Source: Spongilla lacustris
Lineage: Eukaryota > Porifera > Demospongiae > Spongillida > Spongillidae
Direction: 5' to 3'
Assembly: GCA_949361645.1 (NCBI GenBank)
Contig: OX442415.1
Location: forward strand, 24,347,790-24,411,789
DNA length: 64,000 nt
Both the position numbers and the translations under genes were made by a program. Positions within the stretch are counted from its first letter, which is position 1, and every line of letters begins with the position of its first letter. Below the pieces are notes generated by a model. It saw only the letters and a list, made by a program, of their open reading frames with translations, did no database searches and had not been told where the DNA came from. Positions 9,354 through 20,965 of the stretch are shown here, piece by piece.

Positions 9354-9369
9354 GTTAAACTGGTTTAAC
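9354..9369. promoter_or_regulatory. imperfect third copy of the AACCGGTT-type palindrome
   Basis: GTTAAACTGGTTTAAC differs by one base from the copies at 8595 and 8616 and is followed by a further half-site-like GTTTAAC. Confidence 0.35.
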
Positions 9370-10379
9370 ACACCGTTTAACAGTGAACGGTAAATCTATG
9401 ATTAAATTCATCGATCCATTGTGCTGAAGTCATGCACCGAGCTGAACCTTTCAAATGCATAAATTGAGTACTTGTAGAGTTGTAGTAGGGATAGCGATGT
9501 CCTGTGGATCTATATAAAGCTTTCTCCATCTGAATTATCAATGGTACTTTCAGAACTTTGAGAAGAGGCCTGTTCAGCATGTTGCACCTGCTCAGGACGT
9601 ACTGCACATGCAGCCCACATAGATGGAGTGGTACTGAATTGACAATTTTAGGCGTCTTCTTCTGTTGTCATTGCAGCAGACTCGATATCAACCTGCCTCT
9701 TCACCTCTAGTGCCACACCATCCTCAATAAAGCTTACAATGGTGATTTTATCAGAAAGTGCTGCCCCTGACACACCACATCATGCCATGATTACATCATG
9801 GGGTCCAACCATGTCTTCAGGAAGAGCATCTACCCCACATAGTGGAGACAGGCTGTCGTTTATTGGCCATAATTAGGCAACCGGAGGATAGACGTTTCAT
9901 TTTTTAGCTAGTAGCACCCACCCCCTTCCCCAAACAAATCCCATGCGGTTGAGAGTTTATATAACAACCCTTTGATGTGGTTGTTCCTTATTTGGTACCT
10001 TTCCCATACATTGAGGTATATATGTTTGCCGAAAAGTGAGTTTTCGGTACCAGGATTCATAAAACTTTTCCTATACGGTTAGTATAGTTGTAATCTACGT
10101 TAAATTCTCTATCCAACAGTATTTAAGTTATCTCCCTAGCCTGCATAGTTTGTCTGCATCAGTCAAGGGAAGTTGGTTGTTCCTTAATAGGTTCCTTTGC
10201 TCTACACAAAACACCGAACAATAATTCAGTTACGATACCAGAGAAAGATTTTGACTTACATGTACCTACCATTCCTTGAAGGCATTCAAGGACTTCGTTC
10301 AGTGGTTATTTGTTGATACTTCGATAGAATTGGGAAAAACTAGTGGGATCATTGGATCATGAATGTTCTGTACCAATAC

Positions 10380-10960
10380 GTAATGTGTCTTGACTTAGCC
10401 AGACTCTCATCAATCCACTACCATCATCTTTGATTCATCCAGGGTGTCCATTGTGGCAAATAGTATAGGGTGCAAACAAATTCAAGAATACCTTATATCA
10501 AAAAACACGGCATTCCGAGTGTAGCATGCATGTGCAAGTGTACATGTGCAAACAGAAGAACAAGTTTTTACAAAACTCATCACCACCACCATAAAAATTA
10601 CGACCTCAGAAAGAATAAACTAAACCCCAGATGGGATGAGAGCTTCCTCACAGTTTCAATAGAAAATGCGTCACCTCAATAAAAAATATATTGAACAGAA
10701 AATAAACCATCACAAGCCAGTGGAAAACAATGCTACATGTACATGTACATTAGTTGAAAAAATATCAGCTGTTTAGAAGAGGATGGTGTTGCTGCCAACT
10801 GATCATTTACCAAGTTGAAGCTGCTCTGGAAGCCACCAGTGATGTATACTTGTTTCCGATGTTAAGCCATGCAGAGTTCAAAAGTGATTGTTATTTATAC
10901 ATGTACTGGGTTCCAAATGAGACCGGCTGAAGATGGTGAAGAAAATGAAACTATATGTTA
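10380..10960 (+). other. conserved exon-like segment (+ arm)
   Basis: A short frame (ORF 10470-10682) contains NYDLRKNKLNPRWDESF, and its counterpart in the other arm (49711-50139, -) preserves the same residues. There the frame is longer and includes HPGCPLWQ and several Cys/His residues. Preserved reading suggests former coding sequence, perhaps of a transposase or a host exon. I do not recognise the family. Confidence 0.35.
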
Positions 10961-11429
10961 GGTGATCTTGAGCTTTGTGACCACTTTTGCCTTAGTGTGT
11001 TTGCTTTATTATACGTATATAGAAGTGCTCTCTACTCCTATTTTGTCATGCAAATAATTGTTGTAAACATTGTATAATAAGCAAAATTAGATACCAATAG
11101 CCTTTATAGGGTCAGAAAGTTAAATTGGGAACTTTTAGTGATAATGTATATATACCTCACAATACCATGGTCTTCAATTTTTGGGTGCATTTTACGGGGG
11201 GTTTGAAGTACCTAACTATAGGCCTAGGCCTGTTACTTAATAGCTTACATAGGCGGTGATAGGCCTATGCATGCATGAATGCATTTTTGTTGTTGTTCTT
11301 TTTATAAAATGTGCAAATCATGAAAGAATACAATTTATCACATTGTAGTGTTCGGTAATGGAGCAACAGTATTTGAAGTATTCGACTGAGAGCATGGACT
11401 CAGCGCTCAAGGAACTTGAGTTATAGGGA

Positions 11430-12978
11430 GGGTCGTCTGATATATCATAAAGTGTATACCCCGTGCATGTGGGTACAATGCACAAACTACTTCACATGTG
11501 AAATGCATTGACCAGCCTCACCAGGATTTATTTTCCTTCAGTTGAATCAGACAATGACGACGTTTATTTCTGCCCAGAATGATTTTTACAAGGAGCCTAC
11601 GTATAACATCGAAATACAGGGGGGTGGCGAACACTCCAACCATACGTGGCAGTGGTGTAGGAACGGTTCAAAAAGTATGTGTGTGTATGGGGGGGGGGCT
11701 GAAATTAATTATTCATAAGTGGGTGTGGTAAAACGAAACAGTTTTTTTAACTGTCATAGAAAACAATTGCCGGGTGGCCGGCATGGCCTGACTCAGGCCC
11801 CACCTGCTGCGAGCTTAAATCATACCGCAAAGTGCGGGGGCGCCAATTCAAAAACGCCGTCAATATTACGGTTATTACCGCGTGCGTGGCAATCCCCATG
11901 CACGCGGTCATGAGGTTATTAAGACAGACCGCTAGACTGTCCCAAGCGATACGTTGAGACTGGTCTTAAGACAACTTCAAACAGTGTTAACCAGTGGAGA
12001 ATCGGATTGAGATGCAGAGCAGCGACATTGTTTAACCACGATCGTGCGATTGCATGCACATTACAAAAACATTTCTTCGACGCGCGCACGATTTTAATTC
12101 ATGACAACAGCGGAGATGGAAATTAGAAAACTACAAGTTAAATATATACTGTATAAAGCCTTTTGCTATAAAGCCACTAAGTCTAATTAGTGCCTCCGCG
12201 CTCTCTCCTTATGTCAAAATGTCATTACATGTTTTAATAAGTCTTTCTGTTTTAATCGTTCTTATAGTGCATGTAGAAAAGGACCGTTCTGCTGTTGCTG
12301 TTGATTGATATAGTGTTAATTGATAATATAAGGGATCAGCACTGTTTTCAGAGGTAGATAAAGTTCCTGCATCATTGACAGCAACAACAGGTCAGTTCTA
12401 TATGCTATAAGAAGAATTACAACTGACATACCAAGCATCAGATTATATTTCATCCATTTTCTTCATCTCATGTATCAGTTACAAAATTTGCACCAAACAT
12501 CTTTTGTGCATGTGGGTTGTTGCACATTTGCTGCCTTCAGCATAGTATTTTCAATGTCCGCTATACTAAAGAACCTAATATACTGAGCTCAGTGTGCAAT
12601 TTATAACATCGATCAATTCAGAATATCCGCGGAAAGGGACCTATAACTCACGTTGTTTTCAAATTATTTGGTGTAAGAGATTCTTACAACAATGTAGATC
12701 CTCTGCAACTTAATACTTTCGTCAGTACGTATGAGATGCTCGTTTCTGGAGAATTCTACATTATTGCGTTAAGTCCTAATCGTGGCATCACACGCCGCTA
12801 GCCACTAGGGTCTTCGATTGAAGCGAGAGCAGCCATGTACCGTCGAGGAGCAAGCGTCAGCTAGGCCGCAGATGCTTCATCCGATCTATTCCGTTCCAAA
12901 AACGGACAAATATGAGTAATCAGCCGCTCCTTTCTGCTATAATGGACCTTTTGCCTGTGAAGTCACACATGAATTTTT

Positions 12979-13011
<33 letters not shown>

Positions 13012-13648
13012 ACTTATAAAATGGCACAACTTCACCATCATAGCTCCTACATGCTTTTCAAATTTTCATTGAGAAGTAAATTGATCACACGTTTCATTTT
13101 TGTTGTATTTCACGTATTTCACGATGGAGCTCTGTAAGGGATTTGTAAGCAGCGAAACTGACATTGTGGTAGTTGCTAATGAGACACGCGCTTTCGCGCT
13201 TTTTGATTTTTTTTTTTGGGCGGGGGGGGGGGGGGGCAACTTCCGGTAACGTGAGCGCTGTAATATTTGCACCGTAACTGGCGAAGGTACTTCATTTTGG
13301 AATATAGTCAGCACTCAGCAGGCATTAATTTCGTACTTGCTGTGTTTCTTCGTGAGGTTCCTATAAGGACTTATGTTGTGTCAAACACAACCAATTAATT
13401 GTGACGTCAGAAGGCAAAAGGTCCATTGTCGCCATGCATGATCTCGCAAAGGATGAAAGATCGGAAGTACGATAAACGTCACGTCTGGAGTAAGAACCAC
13501 AGCGGTTGCCTAGTGACATCATGTCAAGTTCGCAAACCTTTGCGTAATAAAATGGCGATGCTCGGCATCATTCCTTCCTGCTACGCTATATTAATAAGAC
13601 AATGATCCTTCGGCCGATCCAGTTCCTGATCAAACTATGCTGCCAACA
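11430..13648. other. + arm-specific 2.2 kb segment, no gene
   Basis: Bounded by GAACTTGAGTTATA on the left and AGTAAGTTTGACC on the right. These are directly joined in the other arm near 49030. It contains two T-run plus G-run tracts (29 G at 12981-13009 and 15 G at 13222-13236), both followed by GCAACTT. I see no convincing ORF. Either insertion here or deletion in the - arm is possible. Confidence 0.7.
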
Positions 13649-13870
13649 GTAAGTTTGACCGAGTCTGACACACCCAGAGCCTTTTTAAAGCCATCTATTT
13701 GAAATTTTGGCAGCCGGCATATTTTGATCAGGAACTAGATCGGCCGAAGGATCACTGTCCGAGCGCCATTTTATTACGCAAAGGTCCGCGAACGTGACAC
13801 AATGTCTCTCAGCAAACGCTGTGGTTTTTACTCCGTTTATCGTACTTCCGATCTTTCACTATTTCGCCGA
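13440..13870. repeat. large imperfect foldback (about 200-bp arms)
   Basis: The segment 13440-13648 reappears in inverted form at about 13700-13870. Shared blocks include GATCCTTCGGCCGATC, the stretch around TTACGCAAA, and the stretch around GGAAGTACGATAAACG. The loop is about 55 bp. The other arm has only the right half plus loop (48810-49030). The indel breakpoint coincides with the missing half. Confidence 0.75.
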
Positions 13871-13921
13871 TTTGTATAAAAATTAGGCACAAAAAGTGGA
13901 CGTGAAAGGGGGGGGGCTTAG

Positions 13922-13954
<33 letters not shown>
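13922..13954. repeat. 33-bp poly-C tract upstream of multi-TM gene copy 2
   Basis: An uninterrupted C run about 260 bp upstream of the ATG. A 33-bp G run lies at the mirrored location (48697-48729) in the other arm. Confidence 0.9.
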
Positions 13955-13957
<3 letters not shown>

Positions 13958-14214
13958 CCCCGCTTTCAACGCCTATATGCGTCATGCGTGGCGAAAGACT
14001 CGCGTAATTGTTTTCCTCGTACGGAGCACGTTTTTGAATGAACTAAGCGGTAGTAGTAAATAGACTAAGAGTGAAGGCTGACGATCTCTTGGAATCAGGT
14101 ATGTTTGCATAATCATCCTTCCTGTTTGCTGTATATTTAAGACAACCAACATTGGTACTCGCGGGTGGCGAACACTACCTACGCTACCCTATCATTTGCA
14201 TTCTGCATAGTTTC

Positions 14215-17200
14215 ATGCCGCTAGCGCTTATGCATCGTGTATCCGTGTTGGCTCTTCTATTTGCAGTTGCTGCTTTGAGGTCGGCATGCGGCGTTACCAT
14301 CTCCATTCCCGCAGGTAACCCTTCAGCTCTGCAAGAGTATCTTTGCAATGGATCGCTGCTTTCCAACACTACCCTGGAGTTACAGAGGGGCATGCACGTG
14401 ATCTCCCTTGAAGGGTTTTGTGTCGTCGGCACAGAACTGATGAACGTCAGCATATCCGGGGCAGGTAAAGGTGAGACTACTCTTATTTGCGGAGGTAGGT
14501 GGGGGTTCGGGTTTAGCAGATCTCAAAATGTAGCTATAGAAGGATTAACGTTCGTCGATTGTGGTGCTATCGAGGATGCTATTAACACTGGAGTTGTCCT
14601 CCATTTGGATTCCTCTCGTTTTGTTTCGTTGAACAACGTTGCTTTCAATAGTTCATACGGTTATAGTGTGTATGGCTATGCTCTGGCAGACTGCACCGTG
14701 TCTGACGTGGACTTTGCAGGGTGCTTTAATGGTAGTACTTGCTACGGAGCTTACTTTAATGGGACCGGCAACATGACTCTACTAACTATCGAAAGATCTA
14801 CCTTTGTTGGACTCGGCATAGCCGCTACAGATTCTGACAACTACGTGCATGGCCCCCGCGTGTACGCGGGCTTAGAGGTGTGGGGACATGTTGCCGATAT
14901 CGGTGACTGTACGTTTATCGAAAACAGAGGTGTGGCATTACGTGTGTGCGAGTCTAACATACGCGTATCTAACTGTAGCTTCATTGGCAACGTGGCAGAT
15001 TATGGACCAGCTATCAATGCGATCGATATTCTGCTCTTAAACGTTACGTTTAGTAGTTTTGACAACAATATAGCGATCGGTGGTGGTGGAGCAATACTAT
15101 TAAAAGCATATCCTAACAAAAACGTAAACGTAGTGGTCAAATTTATATATTGCTCGTTTCAAAATAACTTCGCGGTGGTAGGCGGAGCACTATTAGCGTA
15201 CGGGTACGACCCTCAATCATACTTTGAACTTGCTACCTCTACTTTCAAGAACAACAGTGCCTGCATTGGAAGTACCATTTACATTGCTGGTGATGCTGAC
15301 AATGCGTATGGTAAACAATCCTACGGTGTCCATCTTATCGATGTGGTGGTCATCGAAAATGAATGTATCCGGTCATTCCCGTGCGATAAGGGAGTTAGTG
15401 GTGCTGCGGTGTACTTCAACGAGATCAGTTATCTTAACATCACTGGGTATTCTAGCACCGGAAGTCAATTCATAGGCAACTACCAGCAGGGAGCCATTCA
15501 AGGAATAAGAGGCCGCCTCCATTTATCAGGAACAATATCTTTCAGAAATAACTCTGGTGAGAGTGGAGGGGCCATCTATCTTACTAATGACGCCCACCTC
15601 TACTTCCATGATGGCTGCACGGTAGATTTCACCGGAAATACAGCTACTAGATTTGGTGGTGCTATATATGTAGAAGGAGATGAAAGCATAGTGACCAGCA
15701 TTTTAACCTATTGTGCAGTACACTTTTGGGGCAATACTCACAACATCACCTTCCAAGATAACCATGCCATTGTAGCAGGCCATGCCATATATGCTACCCC
15801 AATTTATAACTGTCAATTAGACTGTGCACGTGGCCCCACATTTCACCCAGCAAACCAGTCCGACTATTATCAGTTTTATACAATTATAATGAAGGGCTCT
15901 TATGAAAATCAGATATTGTCATTTCCAACCAATGTGTACTTGTGTGGTTGCATGCACGGAGACACCCACAATTTTCCAATAGTTTCATATCCTGGCGCAA
16001 TGATAAAGTGCAACGCAACTTTAATGGATGAAGCAAATACTGTGTCTCCAGGTGTGGTTTATGCACAAGTTGTCTCAGATCAAACCTCTGCCACTTCGGA
16101 TTTAAGGTTAGCTCCTCAGCAAGAGGTTCAATGGATTGGAAATGAGTGCACCGCAATACAGTATGAAATCTATGGGCCAGAAAACATCTCCACGAACCTA
16201 CAATTGTCTACTAAACCTGGAACAAATATGAAATCAATTAGCATGACTCTTCTGACATGTCAACTTGGATTTACACTGCAAAAAGACTCTGGCCTATCTC
16301 AATGTGAATGCTCTACATTCTTGACTTCATATGGAGTGACATGTGACATCAACCATGGTACTGTTAGAAGAAATGGACTTCAATGGATAGGCTTGGATCT
16401 GGAAGGGAATGAAGCATTGGCCAACACATGTCCATTGAAATACTGCTATTCCAATGTTCACATATCACTGGCAAGACCTACAGACATTTGTGCAGGTGGT
16501 CGGATAGGTATGCTGTGTGGCCAATGTTCTATTGGCCTTAGTGTGGTTTTTGGATCTGCAGAATGTCAGAAGTGCTCAAATGTGTGGCTACTTACAATCC
16601 TTATGTATGCTGCACTGGGTGCACTACTGGTGGCTGCTCTGTTTGGTCTTAACCTCACAGTCACATCGGGCACTCTCTATGGGCTTATATTCTATGCAAA
16701 TATCCTTGTTGTCAATGGCACTATTTTCTTTAGCCAGTCGAGCTTAGCGCCACTAGAAATCATAGTATCATTCATCAATTTGGACTTGGGATTTTCCCTG
16801 TGCTTCTATGATGGGATGGATGATTTGGCCAAAACAGGGCTGCAGTTTGTATTCCCAGTGTACCTTCTTGTGCTTTCACTCACTATAGTCCTTTTCAGCC
16901 ATTACTGTTTAACTTGGTCATCCGCCAGTACAGTTTCATGCAGACATAAAATTAGCCGATCTATTGGAAAAAGATCTGTCAATGTCCTTGCAACTCTGAT
17001 ATATCTCTCATACTCCAAAGTGCTGCGAACTGTTATTGCTATTTTTACATACAGTAATATTTATCTAGCAAATGAAACCATGATAGCAGTGTGGTTTTAT
17101 GATGGAACAATCAAATACCTCCATGGAAAGCATATTGTTCTGTTTGTGTCTGCCATGGTGGCTAGTGTGTTTCTCGTTTTGTACACCTTGGCCCTAATGT

Positions 17201-17874
17201 TTATACCAATCCTCGATGTTTGCAGTGAGAAACATAAAATTTTGAAATGGCTGAACCAAAAAACAACTCTCTTGAAACCGATAAATGATGCGTACTATGC
17301 ACCATACAAGGGAAATTGGAAAATCTGGCTAGGTGCACGACTTTGGCTTGTTGTACTTTTGTACAGCCTAGGGCCATTCTTGGGATCTCAGAATCCACGT
17401 TTGCTTCTTTCAATCCATGTTGTTTTGGTTGTCATATTTATGGTCATTCAAGCATGCATCATGCCATTTGAAGAGGGACTTCGCCAGGAATCAGGGAAAA
17501 AGAATTGCATTAAAACATGCATTCACAGCATATGCAAATATATATACAACTTCTTAGATCTGTTTTACCTGCTGAATTACACCCTATTGGCATTGGTTGT
17601 GTCTTATCTTTGGACGTATGATACAGTACATCTCAACGTAGTGGTTGGAGTGTTGGTGGGCACGTCACTTTTTGTATTCTTCTGCACCATTGCCTGCCAT
17701 ACTGTAGTTATCCTTTTCAATCAATGTGGAGGATCTAAAACCGGTTGTCCAAGTCATGGCCAGAATGAGACAATGTATCCATTAAATGAAAGAAGTGATA
17801 ATGCGTTCACTTCCTCCACAGTTGAAGTTAATTTTGGTGATGATAAGCTGAGAGAGCCTCTTCTAGATGATTGA
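14215..17874 (+). CDS. beta-helix/multi-TM surface protein, copy 2 (complete)
   Basis: An intronless 1219-residue ORF. The open frame extends upstream to 14152, but ATG 14215 is chosen because it begins a good signal peptide (MPLALMHRVSVLALLFAVAA). The ectodomain, to about residue 790, has many N-glycosylation motifs and repeated FxxN / GGAI-type turns typical of right-handed parallel beta-helices. A Cys-rich region follows (CAGGRIGMLCGQC, CQKC). From residue ~791 (base 16585) there are about eight to nine membrane spans, with SVNVLATLIYLSYSKVLRT as a conserved-looking core. A hydrophilic tail ends EPLLDD. The likely role is a cell-surface receptor or adhesion protein. The ligand is unknown. 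It belongs to a sponge/cnidarian family often misnamed after chlamydial Pmp proteins because of the GGAI/FxxN repeats. Confidence 0.88.
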   Translation: MPLALMHRVSVLALLFAVAALRSACGVTISIPAGNPSALQEYLCNGSLLSNTTLELQRGMHVISLEGFCVVGTELMNVSISGAGKGETTLICGGRWGFGFSRSQNVAIEGLTFVDCGAIEDAINTGVVLHLDSSRFVSLNNVAFNSSYGYSVYGYALADCTVSDVDFAGCFNGSTCYGAYFNGTGNMTLLTIERSTFVGLGIAATDSDNYVHGPRVYAGLEVWGHVADIGDCTFIENRGVALRVCESNIRVSNCSFIGNVADYGPAINAIDILLLNVTFSSFDNNIAIGGGGAILLKAYPNKNVNVVVKFIYCSFQNNFAVVGGALLAYGYDPQSYFELATSTFKNNSACIGSTIYIAGDADNAYGKQSYGVHLIDVVVIENECIRSFPCDKGVSGAAVYFNEISYLNITGYSSTGSQFIGNYQQGAIQGIRGRLHLSGTISFRNNSGESGGAIYLTNDAHLYFHDGCTVDFTGNTATRFGGAIYVEGDESIVTSILTYCAVHFWGNTHNITFQDNHAIVAGHAIYATPIYNCQLDCARGPTFHPANQSDYYQFYTIIMKGSYENQILSFPTNVYLCGCMHGDTHNFPIVSYPGAMIKCNATLMDEANTVSPGVVYAQVVSDQTSATSDLRLAPQQEVQWIGNECTAIQYEIYGPENISTNLQLSTKPGTNMKSISMTLLTCQLGFTLQKDSGLSQCECSTFLTSYGVTCDINHGTVRRNGLQWIGLDLEGNEALANTCPLKYCYSNVHISLARPTDICAGGRIGMLCGQCSIGLSVVFGSAECQKCSNVWLLTILMYAALGALLVAALFGLNLTVTSGTLYGLIFYANILVVNGTIFFSQSSLAPLEIIVSFINLDLGFSLCFYDGMDDLAKTGLQFVFPVYLLVLSLTIVLFSHYCLTWSSASTVSCRHKISRSIGKRSVNVLATLIYLSYSKVLRTVIAIFTYSNIYLANETMIAVWFYDGTIKYLHGKHIVLFVSAMVASVFLVLYTLALMFIPILDVCSEKHKILKWLNQKTTLLKPINDAYYAPYKGNWKIWLGARLWLVVLLYSLGPFLGSQNPRLLLSIHVVLVVIFMVIQACIMPFEEGLRQESGKKNCIKTCIHSICKYIYNFLDLFYLLNYTLLALVVSYLWTYDTVHLNVVVGVLVGTSLFVFFCTIACHTVVILFNQCGGSKTGCPSHGQNETMYPLNERSDNAFTSSTVEVNFGDDKLREPLLDD

Positions 17875-18111
17875 TCAGAGATGCTGTGACTTGAGTCAAA
17901 GTAACATTGTAATAAGACTTTAGTTGATATGGGTTTAATAGTAATGTGCAGCTGAACATGTAATGTATGTTTAAAATCATGAAATTTTGAACAAATTCAC
18001 GTACGATTTGGCACATCCACAGACACCACAACACCATCATTTTAATTAATGATGTCACCATACATGCACATGCACAAAACTTGAGACACAACAATACAAT
18101 ATACTACACTA

Positions 18112-18331
18112 CTAAACAAGAGGCTGCCTAGCAATCATTGCACAGGCATTGTTCTTCTGCAAAGCAATGGCAAGCCTTTGATATAGCAAGCAAGATACTG
18201 ATGAAACTGGCTGATCTGATCTGTTGGCCACCATTCTGGCCAGAGTCTTGAAAATTGGAATACTAGCTGTACCCCAACCACCAAAAGTTTCAACAGCCAA
18301 AGGAACAAAAAGTATATGTTCGGCATCTATT
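18112..18331 (-). pseudogene. D-type non-LTR 3' fragment
   Basis: Encodes AVETFGGWG...CLLYQRLAIALQ...ACAMIARQPL, matching the C-terminus of element D at 60720-60903. The mirrored copy is 44355-44575. It starts next to an ATT run near 18330. Confidence 0.75.
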
Positions 18332-18370
18332 ATTATTTACACGACTCACAAGTACAAAAAACTAACTGCA

Positions 18371-19200
18371 CTACACTACTACCCTGCCCATGATGGCCCT
18401 GGATATTGATCTGACCAGGCACATGTTCATTCTGCTGTAGATGTCAAACAGGACAACAGATTTGGGGCGACCTTGGTGGATGGACAGTAAAGATGCTAGG
18501 CGTGAGAACACAATTTGGGCCTCCTTCACCCAATGCCCAAAGGTCTCCACAGCCAGTGGGATGCACACCCACCCCAGCTCCTGACACCTGGCATCATTGG
18601 TGGAATGTTTTCTACATTCTGCAGCATGGGCTGCTGCCCCTGAGGAAGTAATGGCATCTCTTAAGGTGGCAGGAGTGAGGGGTGAAGTGACCGTTATATC
18701 GAAGGCAGCAGGCTTGCCTCTATCCCAACCCTGAACCAACACATCAGCTGGACGTGTGTTGAGATAGGCCATATCCCACTTCAACCCTTACAGACAGGTG
18801 AGCTCGGTGGCAGTGTTCGGCAAAGGTGTCCCTAAGGTGGTTGTGACGGGTGACCACATCTCCGCTATGCCGGCATGAGGTTGCATGGTGACCAAGAGGG
18901 TCAAGTACAGCTCCAGGGCAGAAGGGGCAAGAAGAAGCGGTTGATGTGTTGAGGCCTAGCCACCATCTGATAGCCACTTGGCACTCTTCTGTATCCAGGT
19001 GCATGTTCAAGCCTACATAAGGGATGGCAGAGACCCAAGAACTTGCATGGGGTGCAGATACTGACAGTATGCGAGCTTTGTTGGCTGGTGAAGCAGAAGA
19101 AACTAGAGCTTGGAACATGTGGGTATCAAGTTTTAAAGATAGGGCTTTCTGTTGAGGGGGAGTGTTAAGCACTGCCGCCAATCCTGTGGAGAAACCTGGG
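18371..19200 (-). pseudogene. B-type non-LTR fragment (knuckle plus RLE)
   Basis: Two overlapping frames encode the C-terminal region: CPFCPGAVLDPLGHHATSC, RPADVLVQGWDRGKPAAFDI, and a tail ending ISRAIMGR. It is closest to element B (54990-56466). The parts lie in different frames, so a frameshift near 18780 breaks it. The mirrored copy is 43425-44290. Confidence 0.75.
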
Positions 19201-19293
19201 CATCAAAATGGGAAACAGCTTGCTTATTATTGAAAAATAACAATTACAAGTTAATTTTTTTAATTGAATTTTATTTTTTAATTATATTATTAT

Positions 19294-19391
19294 GATTATT
19301 GATTATTTGTACAAATGCAACAATAACTACACACGTCACAAAACAACACACAAACTCAAATGTATTCCTGATGAGGTCAGGAAAGTCTGCA
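19294..19391. repeat. left copy of ~98-bp direct repeat flanking a non-LTR insertion
   Basis: About 90% identical to 19922-20020. Shared blocks include TATTGATTATTTGTACAAA and GGAAAGTCTGCA. The opposite arm has this sequence once (43249-43345), so it behaves as a long target-site duplication. Confidence 0.65.
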
Positions 19392-19921
19392 AGTTTTTTA
19401 TTATTATTATTAAAATTATTTTATTTATAATAATAATTAACAATACAGGAAATGATATAGACAATAAACACATTATATGTGAAAGTTAGGTCTATGGCGG
19501 AGGAGCTATCCTAGAAAGGACAGCTGTGGCATTGGCACAGACCGGGTTGAGATTCAGCCGACCATAGATCTCGTTGAGTACGATGGCATGTGGAGGTGGC
19601 AAGTCTGGAGGCTACTGAGGAGATGATGGTAGTGGCTTCGTTTCCCCAAGCCCAATAGGTTTCCAATACCATAGGGACACAAACCCACCCTAGATCTGAA
19701 CATTTAGGGTCATTTGCTTGGTGCTTTCTAGCCTCGGTGGCCTGAGCAGCAGCTGTGGCCAACACTCCCGCTTCCAAAAAAGTGACAGGATTAAGCGGTG
19801 AGGTGATGGACACATCTAATGCTGCAGTTCTGCCCAAGAACCAGTTGGAAAGTAAGATGTCAGCTGGACGGGTCTTGCTGTGGTCTAAAATTATTATTAT
19901 TATTATTTATTTATAATTATC
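19392..19921 (-). mobile_element. short truncated non-LTR insertion, + arm only
   Basis: A reverse-strand 5'-truncated element of about 0.53 kb. It encodes AALDVSITSPLNPVTFLEAG and EARKHQANDPKCSDLGWVC, and has an (ATT)n tail near 19395-19450. The 5' junction is also at an ATT run (about 19888-19915). It is absent at the corresponding site of the - arm. Confidence 0.7.
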
Positions 19922-20020
19922 ATTATTGATTATTTGTACAAACGCAACAATAACTAAACACAAGTCACAAAACAGCATACAAACTCATATGTATTCCTGA
20001 TGAGGGCAGGAAAGTCTGCA
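19922..20020. repeat. right copy of ~98-bp direct repeat
   Basis: Partner of 19294-19391. It is closer to the single copy present in the opposite arm. Confidence 0.65.
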
Positions 20021-20965
20021 TAAAATAGCCCTCACATTTGCCCTAACCAAATGGAAATTGAGCCGGCCATACAGCTCGGACAATACCACGGATTTGGGCC
20101 TGGAAGAAGAAGTGGCTAGGCGAGAGGCCAACATGGAAAATGCCTCCAAAGCCTCCTTCCCCCATGCTCCGTACGTTTCCACCACCAGAGGGATACAGAT
20201 CCACCCTAGAAAGCTACACTTAGCATCATTAGCATCATGCTTTCGGAGCTCAGTGGCATGTGCAGCTGCTCCAGCAGTTAATCCCGCTTCAGAAAGAATT
20301 TTGGAGTTTAGCGGTGATGTAACTGATAAGTCACAGGCTGCAGTTTTGCCCCCCAGTTGGAGATGAGAACATCCGCAGGATGAGAATGGTTGTGATCAGA
20401 CGTGAGGTTGCAACCAGCTTCCACTTGAACACTAAAATGGGCTCGCCTACATGTTTCAGCCAATATATCCCTCAACTTGTTGTGGCAAAATACCACATCC
20501 CCACCACGCTTACATGTAGTGACATGATGTCCAAGGGGATCCAACATCTTATCTGGGCAGAGGGCACAAGGAGAACCCTCAGCTGTGTCAAGCCCCAGCC
20601 ACCACTTCAATGCCGTCTGAAATACTAGGGGGTCTAAGTGCAAACCTTGACCTTCAGATGGAATAACTGTCAGCCATGATGAAGCCTGTGGGGAGGATGC
20701 TGATAAGAGACGGGCTCAGTCAGCAATAGACAGAGAACCCAAGAGAACATTGAATAAATGATTGTCCAACATATTGGAAAGATCCTTCTGTGAATGGAAT
20801 TTTTCAAATAAAGAGCTGATATGGATTATGTCAGAAGGATGAACTGATGAATTGAATATCTCTATTGCCTGGAGAAGATGTGCATTAGGGTCGGAACCCT
20901 GGCCAGATAAACATATTGATGCAATAAAGGCTGCCGCTGCATGGTGAGACAGGGAACACAATGCA
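20021..20965 (-). pseudogene. C-type non-LTR fragment (C-terminal third)
   Basis: Frames encode HHAAAAFIASICLSG, a knuckle (CALCPDKMLDPLGHHVTTC), HPADVLISNWG and a C-terminus VETYGAWGKEALEAFSMLAS. Frame changes occur between the three pieces. The - arm keeps only the terminal part (43067-43330). Confidence 0.72.

Noticed and set aside
14215..17874. Bacterial polymorphic outer membrane protein (horizontal transfer)
   Set aside because: GGAI/FxxN repeats are shared by beta-helices generally; the C-terminal multi-TM part and absence of an autotransporter barrel fit the metazoan family.
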